From Microbacterium faecale (GTDB lineage Bacteria > Actinomycetota > Actinomycetes > Actinomycetales > Microbacteriaceae): DNA of 64,000 nt. Under the pieces are notes generated by a model. That model worked only from the letters and a program-made list of their open reading frames with translations. It was not told the origin of the DNA and did not search any database. Shown here piece after piece: positions 1 to 7,641 of the stretch. The DNA is taken from contig NZ_BMHO01000001.1 in the NCBI RefSeq assembly GCF_014640975.1, positions 258,166 to 322,165 on the forward strand, read 5' to 3'. The position numbers and the translations under genes are program-made. Each line of letters starts with the position of its first letter. The stretch's first letter is position 1.

Positions 1-2017
1 CAGATCGGTCGATGATCGTGTTGTTCTGGCGCCAGCGATCGACGATGGCCGCGGGCTCGTCGGCGATCTCCGGGCCGACGAGCGAGAGGAATCCGATCGA
101 ATGCGGAATGTCGGATTCGTCCGTGATGACTGTGGACGCGTCGACGACGGGCGCCAGTCGGCGCGCGAGCATCTGCATGTACGCGTTCGAAACGCCCTCG
201 ACCTTCGCGTGCTCATAGCGCTCGCCCGACCGCACCGCGCCGATCGTCGCGTCTTCGAGCCCGCGGGTGACGTCGACGAAGCTCCGGCACACGGCGGGCA
301 GCGACTCGACCGTCGGAGCCACGAACACCGCATGCACCCCCACCTCGGCGCCGAGTTCCAGCACCTGCGTCAGCCGGGCGCGATCCACCGGAGCGTCGCT
401 CGTGACGAACACGATGACCGACAGCCGGCGGCGCGCTTCGTTCTTGCTCGCGGCCTTCTCGACGTCGGTGCCGTAGAGCATCGGGTTCCACTCCTCGTTG
501 AAGGGACCGCGATTCTTCGGATCCTTCGCGAGGCTCATCACGTACTCTTCGAGCGCACTCAGCAGCGCATTCGCGGCGGGTGCCGAATCGGCGAGCGGGA
601 ACGCCGAGAACGGGCTCGTCTCGCTGGTGGTGTGGGGAAGCCACTTGATCCACTCCAGCTCGGCGACGCCCTCCGACCCCGCGAACGCGACGGAGACGAC
701 CTCGTTCGGCGCGTGCAGGCCCATCAGCTGCACCGCCAGTCCGCGCATGGCGTCCGCCGCCGGGGCTTCCGCTCCCGCGACGCCGATGGAGCCCGCCGCC
801 GTGAGCGATTCGAGCACCGGGACGTCGTCGACGTACCGATACCGTTCGCGCAGGCGATCCACGCGATCGATGTACTCGGGCAGACCCGTCTGCTCCTCAC
901 GCTCCACAATCGAGTTGCGAGACGGCGCGCGCGAGGTCCCCAGGCGCACCGCGAGGAAGTTCCAGTGCTCGGGCCGTCTCGTCCACAGCAGCGGCCCCAG
1001 GCGCATCGCGTGCTCGAACACCTCCGCCACGGGAGGCGCCTCCTCACCACGCGCCTTCTCTTCGTCCGGCTTCGCGTAGTACAGCTTTTCTTCCAGCGAC
1101 TCGAACTGCCGCTCGAAGAGCATCTGCTCGTGACCCGTGGCGTTCTTCATCTGGATCCGCTGGTTGATGAAGTTGCCGAATGCCATCATCGGCGTCATCG
1201 CGATCATCAGCAGTGCGCGCGGACGATCCGTGATGAGGTACATCGCCACGCCCATGAGGATCGGGGCGACGAGCATCGTCCACGGGAACATCTTGGTGAG
1301 CTTCTCGCCGGGCATCGGCGGCGGCGTCAACTGCTCACCCGGGTAGCGCACCTCGACGCGAGGACTGCGGTTGAACCGCAGCCCGCCGCCGCGTTCGAGC
1401 ACCGGATCCTCGGACCCGGCTTCGACCTCGGCCGAGTAGAACAGCGCGAAGGTCGTGCTGCCGATGACGAACTGCTGGCCGGGTTCGATTCGCGCCCGGG
1501 CGACCGTCTCGCCGCCGACCTGCACGCCGTTGGCCGAGTTGAGATCGACGATCTCGACGAAGCTCGACACCTCGAGACGCGCGTGGCGCTTGGAGACCGC
1601 CTGGTCGGCGAGGACGATGTCGTTGCTCTCCGCGCGCCCGACGAACGAGTGGCCACGGGCGACGGGGAAGTCCTGTCCGGCGAACGGGCCGGACAGCGCG
1701 CGCAGTACGGCGATCGTCTGGCGCCCGCTCACGAGCGACGCGCGGCGCGGGCCAAGCTTGAGCACCGACACCGCGAAGCCGGATCCGATGGGAGCCTCAC
1801 TCAGCGGCACATCGTGCTGGAGCGGCTCCATGCGCTCGGCCGTCGGCGACGCGACGGCGAGCGTGACGACGTCGTCGTCACCGACCGTGATCGAGCCGGC
1901 GGGGTCGGTCTCGGCGATGTGGCGCGCGACGTCGCCCGCGGTGGCGAGGGAGTCGGCCGTGACGACGATGTCGACGGAATCGGCTTCATCGCGATGCAGG
2001 GTGAGCTTGACCTTCAC
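1..2017 (-). CDS. EssC/EccC-like FHA-FtsK/SpoIIIE secretion ATPase (N-terminal part, runs off window)
   Basis: The first 672 codons of a protein that continues past position 1. Residues 1-75 resemble the ubiquitin-like/YukD-type start of EssC. An FHA domain follows at about 103-197 (GRAESNDI, SKRHARLEV, NSANGVQVGG). Two membrane segments lie at about 232-270. A long region after them resembles the linker ahead of the FtsK/SpoIIIE ATPase modules. No Walker motif is reached inside the window. The GTG at 2017 is chosen because it follows the upstream stop by three bases (TGA TCC GTG). By family this would be the motor of a type VII (WXG100) secretion system. It is the last visible gene of the kinase/FHA/RDD locus. 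The secretion role is inferred; no WXG100 substrate gene is in view. Confidence 0.75.
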   Translation of the reverse strand, partial: MKVKLTLHRDEADSVDIVVTADSLATAGDVARHIAETDPAGSITVGDDDVVTLAVASPTAERMEPLQHDVPLSEAPIGSGFAVSVLKLGPRRASLVSGRQTIAVLRALSGPFAGQDFPVARGHSFVGRAESNDIVLADQAVSKRHARLEVSSFVEIVDLNSANGVQVGGETVARARIEPGQQFVIGSTTFALFYSAEVEAGSEDPVLERGGGLRFNRSPRVEVRYPGEQLTPPPMPGEKLTKMFPWTMLVAPILMGVAMYLITDRPRALLMIAMTPMMAFGNFINQRIQMKNATGHEQMLFERQFESLEEKLYYAKPDEEKARGEEAPPVAEVFEHAMRLGPLLWTRRPEHWNFLAVRLGTSRAPSRNSIVEREEQTGLPEYIDRVDRLRERYRYVDDVPVLESLTAAGSIGVAGAEAPAADAMRGLAVQLMGLHAPNEVVSVAFAGSEGVAELEWIKWLPHTTSETSPFSAFPLADSAPAANALLSALEEYVMSLAKDPKNRGPFNEEWNPMLYGTDVEKAASKNEARRRLSVIVFVTSDAPVDRARLTQVLELGAEVGVHAVFVAPTVESLPAVCRSFVDVTRGLEDATIGAVRSGERYEHAKVEGVSNAYMQMLARRLAPVVDASTVITDESDIPHSIGFLSLVGPEIADEPAAIVDRWRQNNTIIDRS

Positions 2018-2020
2018 GGA

Positions 2021-3466
2021 TCACGCCAATCGGTCGGTGGTCGAGAGGTGGATGACGAACGTCCGGTCGCCGAAGCGCACGGTGTCGCCGCGCGCGGCGA
2101 GGACAGGGGCGCCGGGGGCGACCACCGCGCTCTGACCGTCGCGCTCGATCTCGGTTCCGTTCGTGGAGCCGAGGTCCGAGAGCTCGACCCCGAGCTCCGT
2201 GACGCGCAGCGACAGGTGGGTCTTCGAGATCGATCGCGTGTCGTCGGGGATGGCGATGAGCCGGGCATCGCCGATGTCGGCGCGGGCCTGCGGATCGCGC
2301 CCGAGCAGCACTCGCCCGGCGACACGGATCCGCTGCCCGGTGTCGAGAACGAGCACGCCCTCGGGAGGCGCGGGCGGCCGCGGCGGCACGGGCGGAGCAG
2401 GGGGAACCGACGCGTCAGGGGACGCCGCTTCCGGCGCCGGAGGGGTCAGGCCAGGCTGTGGAGGGGTCGCCTCGGGCTGCGGCGATGGCTGGGGCGGCGA
2501 CGCCTGCGGAATGGGCGGCGGAGCGACCGACGACGGAGCAGACGGCGCTGGTTCGGACTCCACACGGTCCGGCATGCGGGGCGTGGGACGCTCCGGCGGC
2601 GCACCACGCAGGTTCGTCGGGACGCCGAGGACGACCTGAGGTGCAGCGTCGCGAGCGGTCGCGGGCGACGGCGCGACCGTGTCGGGCAGGCCGACGGGAG
2701 GCGCGTCGTCGTCCGCGTGAGTTCGCGCGACACCGAGGACGCCCGCGCTCACACGCGCGGCCGGGCGATACTCGGGGGCCGTTCCGCTTGCCGCGCTGGT
2801 GGCGAGCGAGGGGAGGCCGGGACGTTCGGCGATCTCAGCCGCCTCCGCTGCCTTGCGTGCGACGCGCATGCGCTTGTCGTCGTACGGATCCAGCCCACCT
2901 CGGACATCGATCAGCCAGACGCGCGTCGCGTGATCGTGCCAGCCGCGTCCGCGACGCTCAGAGTCCCAGAGCGGGGAGAGAACCATCACGAGCGGGCCGA
3001 CCACGACCAGCCCCGAGGCCGCGACGATGATGCTGCGCAGCACGACGCGCCAGAAGCCGGGCCGGCCGAGCTTTGCGACGTGCACCGACCTCAGTCCGAA
3101 GACGGACTTGCCGATCGTCGTTCCCTTGCGCCCGTGGAGTACGAACTGCACGATGCCGAGCACGAGGGTCAGCAGGACGGTGGCGCCGGCCATGATCGCG
3201 GCGAGGAGGAAGCTCGGGTGCGTCACGAAGCCGTAGAGACTCAGGCTGCCGGAGAGGTAGAGGAAGACGAGCGGCATCGCGAACAGCCACAGCGGCAGCT
3301 GCACGAGCAGATAGACCACCACGTCGATGAGGACGGAGAGCGCGCGACGTGGGAAGGGCGCGCGGATGAGCCCGAGACGCGCGGCGTACGCCGGGTCAGG
3401 ACGCCCGTCGGCATCGAGGCCGGGGACCTCCTCCTCGCCATCGTCGATCTCCCAGATCGCCGTCAT
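2021..3466 (-). CDS. RDD-family membrane protein with C-terminal FHA domain
   Basis: 481 residues. An RDD-type membrane domain occupies about residues 35-190, with three to four hydrophobic helices and a 'GKSVFGLR' loop typical of RDD proteins. A long proline-rich linker follows (about 265-370). The C-terminal FHA domain (about 385-475) has the phosphothreonine-pocket motifs LLGRD, SISKTHLSL and LGSTNGTEI. The ATG at 3466 is preceded by GAGGTG eight bases upstream. A 108-bp gap separates it from the FHA gene upstream; downstream it is coupled to the EssC-like gene by three bases. The FHA domain probably reads phosphorylation by the PknB-like kinase of the same locus (inference). The membrane partner is unknown. 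Confidence 0.8.
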   Translation of the reverse strand: MTAIWEIDDGEEEVPGLDADGRPDPAYAARLGLIRAPFPRRALSVLIDVVVYLLVQLPLWLFAMPLVFLYLSGSLSLYGFVTHPSFLLAAIMAGATVLLTLVLGIVQFVLHGRKGTTIGKSVFGLRSVHVAKLGRPGFWRVVLRSIIVAASGLVVVGPLVMVLSPLWDSERRGRGWHDHATRVWLIDVRGGLDPYDDKRMRVARKAAEAAEIAERPGLPSLATSAASGTAPEYRPAARVSAGVLGVARTHADDDAPPVGLPDTVAPSPATARDAAPQVVLGVPTNLRGAPPERPTPRMPDRVESEPAPSAPSSVAPPPIPQASPPQPSPQPEATPPQPGLTPPAPEAASPDASVPPAPPVPPRPPAPPEGVLVLDTGQRIRVAGRVLLGRDPQARADIGDARLIAIPDDTRSISKTHLSLRVTELGVELSDLGSTNGTEIERDGQSAVVAPGAPVLAARGDTVRFGDRTFVIHLSTTDRLA

Positions 3467-3574
3467 CCGTCTGTCACCTCATCGATCATGTGAACGTGCG
3501 CGATCCACGTTACTCAGCGCCGAGCGCGGCGCCCGTGCCCGCGGCGGGGACTTCTCCCCATACACTCGTCGAAC

Positions 3575-4360
3575 TCAGCCGTCGTCGGCGTCTCCCGCCT
3601 CGAGCAGCGGCAGGTCCAATCGCCCGATGAGCTGCGACGACACGGCGTATTCCACCAGCCGCGCTCGGCGGTTCGTGGCGAGCCGGCCAGGTCCGCCGCG
3701 CAGGCCGGGGACACCGAAGCGGTCGAGCTTCTCGCACACGAAGTCGAGCTTGCGGTTGAACTTGCTGATCGACCACCCGAGACGCTCGGCGGCTGCGGCA
3801 GACGAGGGAAGCTCGCTCACCGAAACCCCTTCGCGCCGCAGCATCGGTTCGGCAAGCGCGACGATGAGTTGCTTCTGCGAGGCGGTGAAGCTGACGGGGA
3901 GGATCGTCTCCTCTCCCGACGCGGACTCGTGCACGCGAGCGGACACCCCGTACGGTGCCGACTCGAGGTGCAGGGAGACCTCATAGGTCGTCGGCCCGGC
4001 GCTGAAGACAACGGTGCTGTCGTCGAACACGAGCGGCAGACGCGCGCCGGGTGAGAGCCACGACTGCACGGCGCCGCCCGCACTCGACACGGTGGCCGAC
4101 AGTCGGGATCCGACGTTCGCCAGCCACCACATGCCGCCCGAGCACGACAGCTGCAGGAAAGCGCGGTGCAGGAAATGGTTCGTGTCGACGGAGAGATCTG
4201 CGTCACGACCGATGGTGAAGACGCCGCCCGGCTCAACGATGTGCACCTCCCCCGAGAACACCACGCGCACCACGCCCTGCGCCGGGAGGCGGTCGGCCTG
4301 GGGCTCCACGGTGTCAGCCGGCAACTCGTGCTCGGCGGGGGAGACGGCGGGGTCGGTCAT
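3575..4360 (-). CDS. FHA-domain protein with C-terminal winged-helix-like region
   Basis: 261 residues, soluble, with no signal peptide. Residues about 30-135 form an FHA-like fold (FTIGRDADLSVD, then an HRAF strand), but the classical SxxH and NG motifs are degenerate, so phosphopeptide binding may be weak. Residues about 145-245 contain 'FTASQKQLIVALAEPML' followed by a helical stretch with WSISKFNRKLDFV, which looks like a transcriptional-regulator winged helix. The gene starts nine bases after the kinase stop and is probably co-transcribed with it. It could be a cytoplasmic reader of kinase signalling. The helix-turn-helix reading is visual only. Confidence 0.65.
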   Translation of the reverse strand: MTDPAVSPAEHELPADTVEPQADRLPAQGVVRVVFSGEVHIVEPGGVFTIGRDADLSVDTNHFLHRAFLQLSCSGGMWWLANVGSRLSATVSSAGGAVQSWLSPGARLPLVFDDSTVVFSAGPTTYEVSLHLESAPYGVSARVHESASGEETILPVSFTASQKQLIVALAEPMLRREGVSVSELPSSAAAAERLGWSISKFNRKLDFVCEKLDRFGVPGLRGGPGRLATNRRARLVEYAVSSQLIGRLDLPLLEAGDADDG

Positions 4361-4369
4361 CTTGTCACG

Positions 4370-6121
4370 TTATCCGGCGTTGTCGACGCAGGCGACCTCT
4401 GTCGACGAACGCGACCCGTCTGCGCGCTCGATGAGCACCTCGATGCACGTCTGCTCCCCCGACTGTCGTTCGATCGTGACCGTGGGGGATTCGGCGCGAC
4501 TGTCGAGCGCCGTGACGCGCTCCTCGTCGTAGATGCCCCAGAGGTAGGCGTCGCCGCGCTCCTCGTCGGGGTTCGACCACGTGAACCGGATCTCCTCGCC
4601 AATCGCGACGCCGCTCAGTTCGGTGACCGAATCCACGTCTCGCGCCGGCCCATCGGTGGGAACCTCCTCAACTGCGAGCGCCTGCATCACGGCGATCACG
4701 ACGAGCGCGACGGCGACGACGATGAGCACCACGAGTCCCCAGACGAGCAGCGGCCGCATCCGTGACGAGCGCGGCACCACGGTCGGCGCGGACGCCGGTG
4801 TCGGGACGGCCGGGACGGTCGCAGCCGCACCGCGGAAGGGTGCCGCGTCGGCGACGGGGACGCTGCCGCGCGCGAATTCCACGGGGGCGTTGAACTCATA
4901 CTCCGGCACTTCCGGTCCACGGTCGTCACGGCGAGCGACGGGCACATCCCCCGCCCCCGCGACCGGTGCCGGACGCACGAGAGTGTCGTCCTCGACCGCA
5001 TCGTCGACGACGGGCACGGCGAACGACGTCGGTGGTTCGGGAGGTCCCGCGGCCGGCGGCGTCGCGGCTGGCGCGTGGGACGACTCCGGGGCGAATCCGG
5101 CGGTGTCGCCGGTGGTGACCGGCGCGATGAACGGATCCGCCGGAGCCGGAGGGCGGACAGGCTCGACGGGTCGCGAGGCGACCTCGGTGAACGGGCGGAT
5201 CCGTGTCGTCCCGTCAGGGGTGTCGTCGACGACGTCGTGCGGGCCGTCGGCGCCATCATCGAAGATGTCGATCGCCGCGACCGGGTGACCAAGCTCCTGT
5301 TGCACCTCCTGCAGGGCGACCGCGAACGCGAGCGCCGATGGGTGGCGCTCCGCGGGATCCTTCGCCATCGCCTGCTCGAGCACGCGCGCGAGCGAGGTTG
5401 GCACGTCGGTGCGCTCGAGCGCGGGAAGCGGTGCGCGCTCGATCCGCTCGATCAGCGCCTCGGTGCCGTTCTCCCCACCGGGAGCTTCGAAGGGCGAGCG
5501 GCCCGCGAGAAGCGTATACACCGTCGCGCCGAGCTGGTACACGTCGCTGCGCGCATCGCCGCGCGGCGGATCCGCGAACGATTCGGGGGGCGACCACGGA
5601 ACCGAGACGCCCTGCGTTTCGTCGGGATGCACGTCCGACGACGCGATGCCGAAGTCGGTCAGCGCAGGCCGGTTGTATTCCGACACGAGAATATTTGCGG
5701 GTTTGATGTCGCGATGGAGCACGTTCGCGCGGTGCGCCGTCTCGACCGCGGCGGCGATCGGGATCCCGGTGGCGAGCGCTTCATCGACGGAGAAGGGCGC
5801 GCGGCGGTATCGCACCTGAAGGTTCGGACGCGGGCAGTACTCCATCACGAGGTAGGGTCGGCCGTCATCGGCGACGCCCGCCTCGTAGATCGCGACGATC
5901 GCGGGGTGCGCGCCGAGCATCGCCATGACGTTCGCCTCGGTCGTGAACTGCGCCGCGGACGTCGAGATGCGATCGGGCAGCAGCACCTTGATGGCGACAC
6001 GTCGGCGCGGCATCTTCTGCTCGTACAGGAATACGTCGGCGAACCCGCCCGAGCCGAGCAGCTGCAGATAGGTGAAGCCCGGGATCTCCGGCGGCGTCGA
6101 CGGCGCGCGCTTCATGGTCAC
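4370..6121 (-). CDS. PknB-like membrane serine/threonine protein kinase
   Basis: 583 residues. The N-terminal kinase domain (about 15-280) has the glycine loop LGSGGFADVF, catalytic lysine in VAIKVL, the catalytic loop HRDIKPANIL, and the DFGIA magnesium motif. A proline/alanine-rich juxtamembrane linker follows, then one membrane helix at about residues 460-485, placing a roughly 100-residue C-terminal beta-rich domain outside. No PASTA repeats are present. The GTG at 6121 overlaps the stop of the RDD gene; an ATG at 6115 is nearly as good and has a better-placed G-rich ribosome site. It is flanked by FHA genes, so its likely targets are those neighbours (inference). Confidence 0.88.
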   Translation of the reverse strand: MTMKRAPSTPPEIPGFTYLQLLGSGGFADVFLYEQKMPRRRVAIKVLLPDRISTSAAQFTTEANVMAMLGAHPAIVAIYEAGVADDGRPYLVMEYCPRPNLQVRYRRAPFSVDEALATGIPIAAAVETAHRANVLHRDIKPANILVSEYNRPALTDFGIASSDVHPDETQGVSVPWSPPESFADPPRGDARSDVYQLGATVYTLLAGRSPFEAPGGENGTEALIERIERAPLPALERTDVPTSLARVLEQAMAKDPAERHPSALAFAVALQEVQQELGHPVAAIDIFDDGADGPHDVVDDTPDGTTRIRPFTEVASRPVEPVRPPAPADPFIAPVTTGDTAGFAPESSHAPAATPPAAGPPEPPTSFAVPVVDDAVEDDTLVRPAPVAGAGDVPVARRDDRGPEVPEYEFNAPVEFARGSVPVADAAPFRGAAATVPAVPTPASAPTVVPRSSRMRPLLVWGLVVLIVVAVALVVIAVMQALAVEEVPTDGPARDVDSVTELSGVAIGEEIRFTWSNPDEERGDAYLWGIYDEERVTALDSRAESPTVTIERQSGEQTCIEVLIERADGSRSSTEVACVDNAG

Positions 6122-7641
6122 GGGCCCCCGACGGTGATCGACCGATCTCCGATCGTCAGGACGTCACCGGCCGCCAGCCGGACGGATGTGCCGAGCGCGA
6201 GGTCGAGCGCGGCGCCTCCACGGGTGACGGAGATATCGCTCGCGTCCGTGCTGCGCAGGATCGACAATCCGGCTGCGTCGGCCGTGAGCGCGAACCCGTC
6301 ACCGGAGAGCAACGCTTCCGCGGGCGCGGGGGGTGCGGGTGGCACGGCGGGCGCGGCGGGACGGCGGTTGAGGACGATCGTGTCGTCGACGATGTCCTCA
6401 TCGGGCGGTACGGGAACCGTCATCGGATCGATGGGGTCCGCGGGCGGTGCGGGGTCCGCGCGCGGCGGTGCGGGATCCGTGGGCGGCGGAGAGACGGTGT
6501 CGCGCGCCGGTGAGGGCACCGGCGCAGGGTCGGCGTCGGGTTGCGCGACGGCCGCCGGCGCTTCGGGCGGCGCGAACGGATCGCGCGGCACGGCGTTCGG
6601 CGTCGGTGTCGGGGACGGCGCCGCCCGACGGTCGCGAGGCGGGAGCGCGATCGTGTCATCCGACACGACGCTCTCGTCGGGGCTCGGCGGCGCGAAGGAG
6701 TCATGGGAGCTCGGCACGGCGGCCGCCGGCGGCGCGGGAGTGTCGGCCGGGACCGAGTCCGCCGCGCCCGCGACGGGTGCCAGCGCAGGCGGCATCGGGG
6801 GCACGGCGGGAGCAGCCGGCGGAGCGGGGTGAGCCGTCGGAACGGCCGGAGCGGGCACCGCGGCGGGAGCCTGCGGTGCGACAGGGGTCCGCGATGCGAC
6901 GGGAGCCTGCGGCGCCGCGGGGGCTGGAGCAGCAACGGGCGCGGCGGGATGAGCAGGCGCGGCCGGGTGGCCGGGAACGACAGGAGCCCACGCGGACGCC
7001 GAGGCGGCGGGCATCTGCGGCGGAGCGTCAGGTGCCGCAGCCGACGCCGCAGACGCATCGCGCTCTGGCGCGAGCGGGGCGAAGGCCACCTGCCGGACGG
7101 CGGCACGCGATTCCGAGACGTCGACGACGAGCGTTCCCGTCGCCTTGTCGTGCCAGCCCTGGCGACGACCGGATCCGTCGAACAGCGGCGAGAAGTATCC
7201 GACGACGATCACTCCCGCGAGCGCCCAGAGCACGTGCCGTCCGAGCGCGCGGCCGAAACCGACTCGCTCCCCCGTCTCGGCGCGCACGATCCGCACGTCG
7301 AACCAGCGTTGCGCGAGCGAACCGCCCGTCGCCTGCATCACGATGTAGGCGAGCATGAGGACGAGTCCGATGCCGGGGATCGCCGCGAGCCAGCTGAGGG
7401 CGCTGGCTCCGGTCAGGAGCGCGTCGATTCCGATCGCCGCGGCGGCGAGCGCGCCGAGCGTGCCACCGATGGCGCCGATGACGGCCAGGTCCACGAGACA
7501 GACGAGCGCGCGCCGACCGAGCGAGGCGACGGCCCGCGTCTCCGCACGCGGAGCCTCCCGCTTCTGACGCGGTTCCGGCGCGCCGCCGGGCGGCCGGTAC
7601 GCCTGGCTCGCGTAGCCTTCCTGTCCCGTCGACATGCTCAT
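6118..7641 (-). CDS. RDD-family membrane protein with Pro/Ala-rich tail and FHA-like C-terminus
   Basis: 507 residues. An RDD domain occupies about residues 38-180, with hydrophobic helices beginning RRALVCLVDLAVIG, a 'LAQRWFDVRIV' motif and a GWHDKATGT end motif that is nearly the same in the other RDD protein of this locus. About 220 residues of Pro/Ala-rich linker follow. The last 80 residues (starting LSGDGFALTAD) resemble a divergent FHA beta-sandwich without a clear phosphopeptide pocket. The start ATG overlaps the transglutaminase stop (ATGA), and its own stop overlaps the kinase start, so it is translationally coupled on both sides. Function is unknown; it is probably a membrane scaffold of the locus. 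Confidence 0.78.
   Translation of the reverse strand: MSMSTGQEGYASQAYRPPGGAPEPRQKREAPRAETRAVASLGRRALVCLVDLAVIGAIGGTLGALAAAAIGIDALLTGASALSWLAAIPGIGLVLMLAYIVMQATGGSLAQRWFDVRIVRAETGERVGFGRALGRHVLWALAGVIVVGYFSPLFDGSGRRQGWHDKATGTLVVDVSESRAAVRQVAFAPLAPERDASAASAAAPDAPPQMPAASASAWAPVVPGHPAAPAHPAAPVAAPAPAAPQAPVASRTPVAPQAPAAVPAPAVPTAHPAPPAAPAVPPMPPALAPVAGAADSVPADTPAPPAAAVPSSHDSFAPPSPDESVVSDDTIALPPRDRRAAPSPTPTPNAVPRDPFAPPEAPAAVAQPDADPAPVPSPARDTVSPPPTDPAPPRADPAPPADPIDPMTVPVPPDEDIVDDTIVLNRRPAAPAVPPAPPAPAEALLSGDGFALTADAAGLSILRSTDASDISVTRGGAALDLALGTSVRLAAGDVLTIGDRSITVGGP

Noticed and set aside
1..2017. A full classical ESX locus
   Set aside because: Only the EssC/EccC-like gene start is seen; no WXG100, EccB, EccD, EccE or mycosin gene lies in the window.
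101..3493. A very long plus-strand open frame opposite the EssC-like and RDD/FHA genes (similar ones at 11473-16014 and 16189-18621)
   Set aside because: It is Arg/His/Asp-rich with no recognisable domain and lies antisense to clear genes; long antisense frames are common in GC-rich codon use.
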